A stretch of DNA of 64,000 nucleotides from Limnobaculum parvum (lineage in GTDB: Bacteria > Pseudomonadota > Gammaproteobacteria > Enterobacterales > Enterobacteriaceae). This document shows positions 1-7,892 of this stretch, in pieces; positions within the stretch are counted from its first letter, which is position 1; the number at the start of each line of letters is the position of its first letter. Location of the stretch: positions 2,824,001-2,888,000 of the forward strand of contig NZ_CP029185.2 in assembly GCF_003096015.2 (NCBI RefSeq), in the 5' to 3' direction. The notes beneath the pieces are model-generated. The model worked only from the letters and a program-made list of their open reading frames with translations. It was not told where the DNA came from and did no database searches. Made by a program: the position numbers and the translations under genes.

Positions 1-268
1 GCATAATGTCACGGTCGCGCTGAACTTCTTCATCACCAAAACGACGACCAATCAGACGTTTAATTGCGAAAAGTGTATTTTGTGGGTTGGTCACCGCCTG
101 ACGTTTAGCAGGCTGACCAACCAGAATTTCGCCGTCTTGGGTATACGCGATAATTGACGGAGTTGTACGATCCCCTTCCGCGTTCTCAATTACGCGAACC
201 TGTGTGCCGTCCATTACAGCAACACATGAGTTCGTTGTACCCAAGTCAATACCAATAATTTTACCCAT
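1..268 (-). CDS. dnaK: Molecular chaperone DnaK (Hsp70), 5' end only
   Basis: The first 89 codons of the Hsp70 chaperone, read leftwards and cut by the window edge. The protein begins MGKIIGIDLGTTNSCVA, the phosphate-1 loop of the Hsp70 ATPase domain, and continues through the conserved AEGDRTTPSI and IKRLIGRRF segments, all close to E. coli DnaK. The ATG at 266-268 follows GGAGAAC. DnaK folds and refolds cytosolic proteins with DnaJ and GrpE. Two sigma-32 type promoters lie directly upstream, as expected for this heat-shock gene. Identification is secure; only the N-terminal part of the nucleotide-binding domain can be judged. Confidence 0.97.
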   Translation of the reverse strand, partial: MGKIIGIDLGTTNSCVAVMDGTQVRVIENAEGDRTTPSIIAYTQDGEILVGQPAKRQAVTNPQNTLFAIKRLIGRRFGDEEVQRDRDIM

Positions 269-315
269 TACATGTTCTCCACTTAAAAACTATATTCGTT
301 CACATACTCACCTAT

Positions 316-341
316 ATGGGGGTGTAAAATGACTTTTCAAC
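316..341 (-). promoter_or_regulatory. Sigma-32 heat-shock promoter, dnaK proximal
   Basis: On the minus strand TTGAA (336-340) is followed after about 14 bases by CCCCAT (316-321), the -35 and -10 pattern of RpoH promoters. It lies about 50 bases upstream of the dnaK start codon. Confidence 0.7.
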
Positions 342-391
342 TGCCAATAAAAGTCTTACATCCATAGGCTTGCTTCACCGTTGTTCATAAG

Positions 392-421
392 ATGGGGGCG
401 ACAAATCTGGCATCAAGGGGG
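392..421 (-). promoter_or_regulatory. Sigma-32 heat-shock promoter, dnaK distal (P1-like)
   Basis: The minus strand reads CCCCTTGATG, 13 bases, CCCCAT (392-397). This has the same form as the E. coli dnaK P1 promoter (CCCCCTTGATG...CCCCATTTA). With the proximal copy it gives dnaK two tandem RpoH promoters. The rest of 269-605 holds the satP 5' region, in which no clear operator was found. Confidence 0.75.
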
Positions 422-605
422 GCAAATAAAAAAAATTTCGCATTAATCCTGATCAAAACCATTGTTTCGTGACTCAGGCCTCATTATTATGCGCGCTCAC
501 GTGTAATACGCGGTGTTATTTACCCGTGGTCGTTGTTAGTTAATTCCGCCTCTATGCGGATAAAAATCCACTTATTAAATCAGCATTCGTGAGTACAGAG
601 GAAAT

Positions 606-1178
606 ATGCACTCGAATAAATTAGCAAACCCAGGTCCACTAGGATTGATGGGATTTGGGATGACCACTATCCTATTAAATATCCATAACGCCGGATTCTT
701 CCCGGTAACCACAGCCATTGTTGCTATGGGTATTTTTTATGGTGGTATGGCACAGGTTATTGCCGGTATTTTAGAGTTCAAAAAAGGTAATACTTTCGGC
801 GTTACCGCATTTACCTCTTATGGTTTCTTCTGGATGACCTTAGTCGGTATCTGGTTGATGCCGGAAGTAGGACATGCTCATGCTACCGATGGTACCTTCC
901 TTGGTATCTATTTAGCATTATGGGGCATCTTCACCCTATTTATGTTCTGCGGTACCTTGCGCGCTAACCGTGGCTTACAGTTTGTCTTTGCCAGCCTGAC
1001 GGTACTGTTCTTTATGTTATCTATCGGCAATATTACCGCAAATACAGGCCTGCTGAACGTTGCGGGTTATGTTGGTATCGTTTGTGGTGCCAGCGCAATT
1101 TATTTGGCAATGGCGGAAGTCCTGAACGAACAGTATGGTCGCACCGTTCTGCCAATTGGTGAACGTAAAGCAGGTTAA
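606..1178 (+). CDS. satP: Succinate-acetate/proton symporter SatP (YaaH)
   Basis: A 190-residue inner-membrane protein of the AceTr (GPR1/FUN34/YaaH) family, which imports acetate and succinate with protons. The N-terminal family signature NPGPLGLMGFGMTTILLN (residues 8-25) is present, six hydrophobic segments follow, and the C-terminus ends with the conserved EVLNEQ-GRTVLPIGE. Length matches E. coli SatP (188). It is divergent from dnaK, as in E. coli. The ATG follows GAGGAA. A strong hairpin terminator lies directly downstream. Confidence 0.95.
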   Translation: MHSNKLANPGPLGLMGFGMTTILLNIHNAGFFPVTTAIVAMGIFYGGMAQVIAGILEFKKGNTFGVTAFTSYGFFWMTLVGIWLMPEVGHAHATDGTFLGIYLALWGIFTLFMFCGTLRANRGLQFVFASLTVLFFMLSIGNITANTGLLNVAGYVGIVCGASAIYLAMAEVLNEQYGRTVLPIGERKAG

Positions 1179-1200
1179 TCTCTGTTTTATTTATCACCCA

Positions 1201-1226
1201 AAAACGCCTGCTGATGCAGGCGTTTT
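1201..1226 (+). terminator. Intrinsic terminator of satP
   Basis: AAAACGCCTG, a short loop, then CAGGCGTTTT form a perfect 10-bp stem ending in a T run, 23 bases after the satP stop. Confidence 0.85.
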
Positions 1227-1310
1227 CATTTAATTTGGGGGAGATTAAGACAATGCCTTACAAACGAATGAACAAACTAAATCCATTAAATGTATTTAAT
1301 AACAAATGTT

Positions 1311-1340
1311 AAAAGCCACCCGTACATACAGATGGCTTTT
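1311..1340 (-). terminator. Intrinsic terminator of the MFS gene
   Basis: AAAAGCCA at 1311-1318 pairs with TGGCTTTT at 1333-1340. Read on the minus strand it gives a stem followed by U residues, just past the transporter stop codon. Confidence 0.7.
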
Positions 1341-1362
1341 AACTGGTGCGATGAATTTGAGC

Positions 1363-2694
1363 TTATGACGCCGTCACCGATGCCTTCTCTAACTCCGAAT
1401 CACTGTGTTCCACAATGCTATCCGTCGCTCTCAGATCGTTACGTAGATAGATCCCCAACAATATTCCCATCACCGATAGTGCCAAAACATAATATGCCGG
1501 AGCCATTGGTGTGAATTTCATCAGATAAGTTACACATATCGGCGTCAAGCCGCCAAAAATGGCGTAAGAAACATTATAAGAGAAAGAGATGCCAGAGAAG
1601 CGTACCTCTGCTGGAAATGCTCGCACCATAACATAAGGAACAGCACCCACCACTCCCACACATAACCCAGCGATGCTGTAAGTCATAAACAGCAGGTCAA
1701 CATTGGTTGCCGAGTGGTAAAATGTCCAACTGGCAACAGCCAGCAACGAACCGCCACCGATAAAAGTTTTACTGGCACCAAAACGGTCAACAGCCATACC
1801 CGCGATGATACAACCCACGCACAATGAGATAATCGCCATACTGTTTGCTTTCAGCGCAATAACTCGCTCAATACCAAATTGAGTTTGCAGATAGTTTGGC
1901 GTCATCAGAATAACCACAACAATACCGGCAGAGAGTAACCAGGTCAGTAACATAGACACGGTGACCGCTTTGGTGTGATTCACCACCACTGATTTTAACG
2001 GCAGCTCTGCGGCTAATGCTTTACGCTGCTGCATCTCAATGAAAATCGGTGTTTCTTTTAACCAACGGCGCAAATACATGGCAATCAGACCAAAAATGCC
2101 GCCTAAAAAGAAAGGTATTCTCCACCCACCGTTACGAATAGTTTCCATGCTCATCATGGCGTTGATCATGGTTGCGACAAAAGAACCTAGCAAGATCCCA
2201 ACGGTCAAGCCCGCGGTCAACACGCCACACGCTATACCGATACGCTTATAAGGGACATGTTCAGCCACAAACACCCAAGCTCCGGGAACTTCGCCACCAA
2301 TAGCCGCACCTTGGAAAATCCGCATCAACAGTAACAAAAGTGGAGCGGCAATGCCGATTGATTGATAAGTTGGTAGCATCCCCATGGCCAGCGTAGGTAA
2401 AGCCATCAGCAAAATACTCAAAGAGAACATGCGCTTGCGCCCTACCAGGTCACCGAAATGAGCCATAATGATCCCCCCCAACGGGCGAGCTAAATAGCCT
2501 GCGGCAAAAATACCGTAGGTCTGCATCAGCACCAACCATTGAGGCATATTGGCAGGAAAGAAAAGTTCACCGATAACCACGGCGAAGAATACAAAGATAA
2601 TAAAGTCGTAAAACTCCAGCGCACCGCCTAATGCTGCCAGAGTCAGCGTCTTATAATCCTGTTTGTTCAATCGGCGATTTTGTTGCTGAATCAT
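1363..2694 (-). CDS. MFS transporter, metabolite:H+ symporter (MHS) type
   Basis: A 443-residue, 12-helix major facilitator. The N-terminus has the MHS-family pattern GALEFYDFIIFVFFA, then AGYLARPLGGIIMAHFGDLVGRKR with the loop 2-3 signature. RIFQGAAIGGEVPGAWVFVAEH matches the central motif of ProP/KgtP/CitA-type symporters. The likely substrate is an organic acid or zwitterion imported with protons, but the sequence does not tell which. In E. coli mog and satP are adjacent; here this gene sits between them, so it is an accessory insertion. It has its own terminator. No symbol can be assigned. Confidence 0.85.
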   Translation of the reverse strand: MIQQQNRRLNKQDYKTLTLAALGGALEFYDFIIFVFFAVVIGELFFPANMPQWLVLMQTYGIFAAGYLARPLGGIIMAHFGDLVGRKRMFSLSILLMALPTLAMGMLPTYQSIGIAAPLLLLLMRIFQGAAIGGEVPGAWVFVAEHVPYKRIGIACGVLTAGLTVGILLGSFVATMINAMMSMETIRNGGWRIPFFLGGIFGLIAMYLRRWLKETPIFIEMQQRKALAAELPLKSVVVNHTKAVTVSMLLTWLLSAGIVVVILMTPNYLQTQFGIERVIALKANSMAIISLCVGCIIAGMAVDRFGASKTFIGGGSLLAVASWTFYHSATNVDLLFMTYSIAGLCVGVVGAVPYVMVRAFPAEVRFSGISFSYNVSYAIFGGLTPICVTYLMKFTPMAPAYYVLALSVMGILLGIYLRNDLRATDSIVEHSDSELEKASVTAS

Positions 2695-2820
2695 AAATTT
2701 CCATCTTTTTCTATAGGTTGATAAAAAAATTAGCTTACCATCTGTAAATTAATTTTTACTATATCGTACTCATTGCGATACACCAGTAGATGAAAATCTT
2801 ATTTCGTAAAAAGCTCTAAT

Positions 2821-3408
2821 TTAACCTTTTATATCGCGAATTGCGCTCTTGGGCCTAAAGGATTCTACTACCTGCGGATAGGTCTCTACATAAGGCCCCT
2901 CTAATAGTTGAATGCAATACGGGACACTAGCGAAAATACCCGATACTACCGTTTTCCCATCCTGATCTTTAACCCCTTCCAACGTCTCTTTAATCGACTT
3001 TGGTTGCCCCGGAAGATTAATAATCAGCGCATGTTTACGAATTACCCCAACCTGACGGGAAAGTATTGCCGTGGGTACATAGTACAAACTGATCTGACGC
3101 ATCTGCTCACCAAACCCCGGCATAATGCGGTCGGCAATGGCTAATGTCGCATCAGGCGTAACGTCACGACGAGCAGGGCCGGTTCCTCCTGTGGTAAGAA
3201 CCAGATGACAGCCTCTTTCATCCACCAATTCACACAACGCTTCCTCTATCAACGCTTGTTCATCAGGAATTAATCGACTTTGAGTTTCATACTCACTGCT
3301 CAAAGCGGTTTTTAACCATGATTCCAGTGCCGGAATCCCCTGATCCTGATAAACCCCATTGGATGCGCGATCGGAGATAGAAACCAAACCAATGCGTAAC
3401 TTATTCAT
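2821..3408 (-). CDS. mog: Molybdopterin adenylyltransferase Mog
   Basis: A 195-residue protein, the same length as E. coli Mog. It adenylates molybdopterin before MoeA inserts molybdate during molybdenum cofactor synthesis in the cytosol. The MoCF-biosynthesis motif TTGGTGPARRDVTPDAT (residues about 70-87), with its glycine-rich nucleotide loop, is intact, as are the LPGQPKSIKE segment and the N-terminal IGLVSISDRAS. Its neighbour downstream on the same strand is talB, as in E. coli. Confidence 0.96.
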   Translation of the reverse strand: MNKLRIGLVSISDRASNGVYQDQGIPALESWLKTALSSEYETQSRLIPDEQALIEEALCELVDERGCHLVLTTGGTGPARRDVTPDATLAIADRIMPGFGEQMRQISLYYVPTAILSRQVGVIRKHALIINLPGQPKSIKETLEGVKDQDGKTVVSGIFASVPYCIQLLEGPYVETYPQVVESFRPKSAIRDIKG

Positions 3409-3526
3409 ATCTAATCCTCTGTCACTAAACTGTGCGCTTACCTACGCACTATCATACTATTGTTAACACTATTTTTGCAGCGTAGTGCACACGGAGGATG
3501 TCATTATCCCCTAGTGAATCACTGAT

Positions 3527-3554
3527 AAAAAAATACCGGCCTGAAGGCCGGTAT
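3527..3554 (-). terminator. Intrinsic terminator of talB
   Basis: ATACCGGCC-TGAA-GGCCGGTAT forms a 9-bp stem with a tetraloop, and on the minus strand it runs into U residues (A run 3527-3533 on the plus strand). Confidence 0.85.
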
Positions 3555-3576
3555 AATTATCTTTATCAAAAAATCA

Positions 3577-4530
3577 TTACAGCAAATCTGCAATCATCTT
3601 TTCCAGTTTTTCCTGATCGACAGCAAACTTACGGATACCATCTGCCAGCTTATCAACCGCCATTGGATCCTGATGGTGCTCCCAGTAGAACTGTGCTTCA
3701 TTCAGCGGTGCTGGACGATCTTTTACTGAACCGCTATAGGTCAGCTTACGTTCAACTTCTCCCTGACTTTCAGACAATTCTTTTAATAATGCAGGGGCAA
3801 TGGTCAAACGGTCACAACCGGCAAGCTCCAGAATCTCACCGGAATTACGGAAGCTAGCTCCCATCACTACAGTTTTGTAACCGTGTTGTTTGTAGTATTC
3901 GTAAATACTGGTTACAGAAACAACGCCCGGATCTTCATGAGGGGCAAACTCTTTCTTATCGCCATTGGTTTTGTACCAGTCCAGAATACGTCCAACAAAC
4001 GGAGAAATCAGGAACACACCCGCTTCAGCACAAGCACGCGCCTGAGCGAAGGAGAACAGCAGAGTCAGGTTACAGTTGATACCTTCTTTCTCAAGCTGCG
4101 CCGCCGCGCAGATACCCTGCCATGTAGATGCCAATTTAATCAGAATGCGGTCATTGCTGATACCCGCATCGTTATAGAGTTTGATTAAATGTTTAGCTTT
4201 AACAATGCTGGCCTGCGTGTCATAGGAGAGGCGAGCATCAACTTCAGTAGAAATACGGCCAGGGATCAGTTTTAAGATTTCCAAGCCAATATTTACTGCC
4301 AACTTATCGGATGCATCCACGATTTGCTGTGCACGGTCGCTGCTTTGGCCTTTTGCCCAAGCAATCGCCTCATCAATCAGTTTACGATATTCAGGTAACT
4401 GAGCCGCATTCAGGATCAGAGAAGGGTTAGTTGTTGCATCCTGAGGCTTATACAGTTTCATCGCTGCAATATCGCCGGTATCAGCCACAACGGTAGTAAT
4501 TTTACGTAGAGAGGAAAGTTTATCTGTCAT
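3577..4530 (-). CDS. talB: Transaldolase B
   Basis: A 317-residue transaldolase of the pentose phosphate pathway, the same length as E. coli TalB. It transfers a dihydroxyacetone unit from sedoheptulose 7-phosphate to glyceraldehyde 3-phosphate. The Schiff-base lysine lies in RILIKLASTWQGI, and the N-terminal DATTNPSLIL and C-terminal GSVKDRPAPLNEAQFYWEH segments are conserved. The start MTDKLSSLRK at 4530 is preferred over an ATG 10 codons upstream because it matches the family N-terminus. Confidence 0.97.
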   Translation of the reverse strand: MTDKLSSLRKITTVVADTGDIAAMKLYKPQDATTNPSLILNAAQLPEYRKLIDEAIAWAKGQSSDRAQQIVDASDKLAVNIGLEILKLIPGRISTEVDARLSYDTQASIVKAKHLIKLYNDAGISNDRILIKLASTWQGICAAAQLEKEGINCNLTLLFSFAQARACAEAGVFLISPFVGRILDWYKTNGDKKEFAPHEDPGVVSVTSIYEYYKQHGYKTVVMGASFRNSGEILELAGCDRLTIAPALLKELSESQGEVERKLTYSGSVKDRPAPLNEAQFYWEHHQDPMAVDKLADGIRKFAVDQEKLEKMIADLL

Positions 4531-4809
4531 GATAGGTCTCTTGTTAAGCTTGTGAGGCATCGAAGTATTATTGGACTAGCCTGATAATAACATGACTTAA
4601 CAAGGGTGCAACGACGGAACGTAGGAGTCGTAGGTTTTCGGCATAAAATTTATCTCGACCTCTCTGCTGACAAGACTATTACTCAATGATAAATAATATA
4701 AAAATTACGTTGTGCAAAAGATTTCTTAAGCCTCCTATTAAATCCATCGCTTTTTCTATTGCCACTTTCTGCTAGAGTAACGAAAAATGATTTATCACAG
4801 GATCTGATT

Positions 4810-5583
4810 ATGCTGATTACTCTCTCTCCGGCAAAAACTCTCGATTATACAAGCCCTCTGGTGACCGAACGTTATACTCACCCCGAAATGCTGGACCAGT
4901 CGAAAACGTTAATTAAAGCGTGTCGCAAGTTAGCGCCAGCGCAAATTGCCAGTTTGATGAGTATCAGTGATAAGTTAGCCGGTCTGAACGCCGCGCGGTT
5001 TACAGAGTGGCACCCGGACTTCACGCCAGATAATGCTCGTCAGGCACTGCTAGCATTTAAAGGGGATGTTTACACCGGCCTGCACGTTGACGATTTTAAC
5101 GATCGGGATTTTGATTTCGCCCAGCAACATCTACGCATGCTGTCCGGGCTGTATGGCGTCTTACGTCCTCTTGATTTGATGCAAGCTTACCGTCTTGAGA
5201 TGGGCACCCGGCTGGAAAACCCACGGGGTAAAGACCTGTATGAGTTCTGGGGCAAACGGATTACCGATAAATTGAATCAGGCGCTGAAAGATCAGGGGGA
5301 TGATATTCTGGTTAATCTGGCTTCAGACGAATACTTTAAATCCGTTCAGACCAAATCATTAGACGCCACCATCATTAAACCGGTGTTTTTGGATCAGAAA
5401 AACGGCAAATACAAAATCATCAGCTTCTACGCCAAAAAAGCCCGCGGTCTAATGAGTCGTTTTATTATTAAAAATCAGCTAACGCGCCCAGAACAGCTAG
5501 TTGATTTCGATTTGGAAGGTTATCAGTTTGATGAAACCGCGTCTCAGGGCAATGAACTGGTATTTAAACGCCCTGAACAATAA
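4810..5583 (+). CDS. yaaA: Peroxide stress protein YaaA (DUF328)
   Basis: A 257-residue cytosolic protein of the YaaA/DUF328 family. In E. coli it is induced by OxyR and lowers free intracellular iron during hydrogen peroxide stress; it binds DNA. The N-terminal SPAKTLDY, the core DFDFAQQHLRMLSGLYGVLRPLDLMQ and the C-terminal KKARGLMSRFI are all conserved. The ATG at 4810 (MLITLSPAKTL) gives the family length and is preceded by AGGAT. A longer reading frame from 4759 adds 17 unconserved residues. No OxyR site was recognised upstream. Confidence 0.94.
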   Translation: MLITLSPAKTLDYTSPLVTERYTHPEMLDQSKTLIKACRKLAPAQIASLMSISDKLAGLNAARFTEWHPDFTPDNARQALLAFKGDVYTGLHVDDFNDRDFDFAQQHLRMLSGLYGVLRPLDLMQAYRLEMGTRLENPRGKDLYEFWGKRITDKLNQALKDQGDDILVNLASDEYFKSVQTKSLDATIIKPVFLDQKNGKYKIISFYAKKARGLMSRFIIKNQLTRPEQLVDFDLEGYQFDETASQGNELVFKRPEQ

Positions 5584-5603
5584 TCATCAATAGTGCTATC
5601 GGT

Positions 5604-5645
5604 AAAATGGCCTCCATGCAGTCGTGCATCAGGAGGCCATTTTTA
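5604..5645. terminator. Bidirectional terminator between yaaA and thrC
   Basis: AAAATGGCCTCC at 5604-5615 pairs with GGAGGCCATTTT at 5633-5644, giving a 12-bp stem with A and T tracts on both sides. It can serve both convergent genes. Confidence 0.88.
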
Positions 5646-5656
5646 TTCAATACAGA

Positions 5657-6945
5657 TTACGCGGGTAAGCCCATCAGGAATGCACGTAATGGGACAAAAT
5701 CTGCCGGTAAATAGTGAGAAAGTAGCGGCAAATCAGCCCGGTCGGCCAATGCTTTTGGCAGCGGCAATGTCGAACCCAGAATTTGCTCTACGCTTTCTTT
5801 AAATTTCGCAGGATGTGCCGTACCCAAGAATAATCCAAACTCACCCTCTTTCAGTTCATCACGCAATAAGCGATAGGCAATGGCACCGTGTGGTTCAGAG
5901 GTGTATCCCAATGCCGCCAGCTCGCGCAATGTTTTAGCCGTCGTTTCATCGCTAACCGCACCGTAACCTAATGAACGAATAGGCCACTCTTTACGGCGAA
6001 ATAATTCTTCAATGCGCGGCCAGTTATTTGGCTGACTGACATCCATAGCGTTAGACAAGGTCGCCACGGTTTTATGCGGCTGCCACTGACCATTAGCCAG
6101 ATAGCGAGGAACGGTGTCATTGGCATTGGTCGCGGCAATAAAACGCTTCACCGGCAAACCTAATGATTTAGCCAACAGTCCCGCAGTCAAGTCACCAAAG
6201 TTACCGCTTGGAACCGAAATCACTAATTGATTACGTTGCGCTTGAGTCAGTTGTGCTACCGCCTCAAAGTAATAACAAATTTGCGCCAGCAGTCGGCTGA
6301 TATTGATTGAGTTGGCAGAGTTAAGCCCCAGTTCTGTTTTCAGTACTTCATCATCAAAAGCCTGCTTAACCAGCGCCTGACAGGCATCAAAATCACCATC
6401 AACGGCAACGGTATGAATATTGCCCCCAGGGTACAAAATAATTTCTCCTGTAGCGGGCTGATCTTGCCATTGGGATAAAGGATCACCACCCGTACATTTT
6501 TTAAACCATAGAATGCATGAGCAACGGCAGCGCCGGTATCACCGGATGTAGCTGTCAGAATAGTCACCGGTGTATCGCCAGCCACTTCCGCCAGCATTTG
6601 CGCCATAATTCGGCCACCGAAATCTTTAAATGCCAGCGTTGGGCCGTGGAATAACTCTAACGTCGCGATATCTTTTTCAACAGCAACGACTGGGGCTGGA
6701 AACTGAAAGGCACTGGCTACTCGTTTAGCCACAGCATCCGCTGAAATTTCATCACCAATGTAGGCTGACAAAATACGGGCACTGCGAGTAACAAAATCCA
6801 GCGATAATAAATTGTCGATTTCTGAACTGTTAAAAGCAGGCAAATCCGTTGGAAAAAATAGCCCTTGTTGTTTACCTAACCCCTGACGTACTGCCTGAGC
6901 AAAGCTAACCTGTTCATTATGATCTTTTAAGTTATACAGTTTCAT
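5657..6945 (-). pseudogene. thrC: Threonine synthase gene, interrupted by a one-base frameshift
   Basis: Encodes threonine synthase (O-phosphohomoserine to threonine, PLP-dependent), but in two frames. The first piece (MKLYNLKDHNEQ to SPLQEKLFCTLG) carries the PLP lysine region AFKDFGGR. The second picks up at GNIHTVAVDGDFDACQ and runs to the normal end. The break lies in a five-G run (C run 6423-6427 on the plus strand), where the family needs GGG GGC (Gly-Gly). Restoring one G recovers a protein of about 429 residues with no other damage. Either a recent loss of function or a sequence error. An alternative start at 6963 would overlap the thrB stop as TAATG. Confidence 0.85.
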
Positions 6946-6962
6946 TATGTCACTATTTTCCA

Positions 6963-7891
6963 TTAATCCAATTTACGGGCACCGGCAATATCCAGACGGC
7001 AGACGTGAACAAAGCCTTCATCATTTTGTACATAGTGTTTTGCCAGCCAGTCGGCAAGGCGTTGAGCTGTTTCCAGACGATCGCTCACCGCAAACAGCGT
7101 CGGGCCTGAGCCAGAAATACCGCATGCCAGCGCACCAATATCCTGCGAAGCTTTACGCGCCTCCGCAAAACCCGGCAGCAAACGCGTGCGGTATGGTTCG
7201 GCGATCACATCCTGCATTAATTTAGCTGCCAGCTCAGGTTGCTGGGTATGACAGGCGTGAATGAACCCTGCCAAATAGCGACCATGACGGATACAATCCT
7301 GACGCAGGTACTGCGCCGGTAAAATGGCGCGCGCTTCGGCAGTAGAAACCTTAATGCCAGGATATGCCATCACCCAATACCAGTTATCAAAACTGGGTAC
7401 CGACTGACTGATAATGCCATTCTCTTCCAACATCAGTTGCATGCCCCCAAATAGCAAGGAGCCACGTTATCGTAATGCACGCTACCGGATATTCGCCCTT
7501 CCAGTTCACCCATCATGCCGAGCAGTTCGGTATGGCTAAACGGTCGGTCGCAGAATTCATTCAGCGCCATTAAACCGGCGACCACAGAACAGGCGCTGGA
7601 ACCCAATCCTGAACCAATCGGCATATTCTTTTCTAACACCATCGCTACAGGCAGTTCGCGTCCCAAACGCTGGCAAAACAGCGCCCAGCATTGATAAACG
7701 ATATTTTCTTTAGGCTCTGTCGGTAATTTGCTAACAAAACGCCCTTTATTACTCAGGCTAAAACTGTCCGCCGATTGAATGCTGACGCAGTCCCCCAACA
7801 GCGATCCATCGATGGGCGATACTGCCGCGCCCAATACGTCAAACCCCACGCTGACATTGCCTATCGAGGCCGGTGCATAAATTTTTATCAT
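6963..7891 (-). pseudogene. thrB: Homoserine kinase gene, interrupted by a one-base frameshift
   Basis: Encodes homoserine kinase (GHMP kinase family, homoserine to O-phosphohomoserine). The ATP-binding GHMP motif PIGSGLGSSACSV is intact in the first piece, which reads correctly to HYDNVAPCYLG and then leaves frame. The second piece resumes at GGMQLMLEENGIISQ and includes SGSGPTLFAVSD. The break is a five-G run just after codon TTG (C run 7444-7448 on the plus strand), where relatives have GGG GGC ATG. One added base restores a full 309-residue enzyme. The context TGGGGGCA is the same as at the thrC break. The ATG at 7891 lies one base past the thrA stop. Confidence 0.85.
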
Positions 7892-7892
7892 A

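Noticed and set aside
6423..7448. Programmed frameshifting as the main explanation of thrB and thrC
   Set aside because: Five G is a possible slip site, but no stimulatory structure was seen and relatives encode both enzymes in one frame. Real mutation or sequence error is simpler; slippage is kept only as an option.
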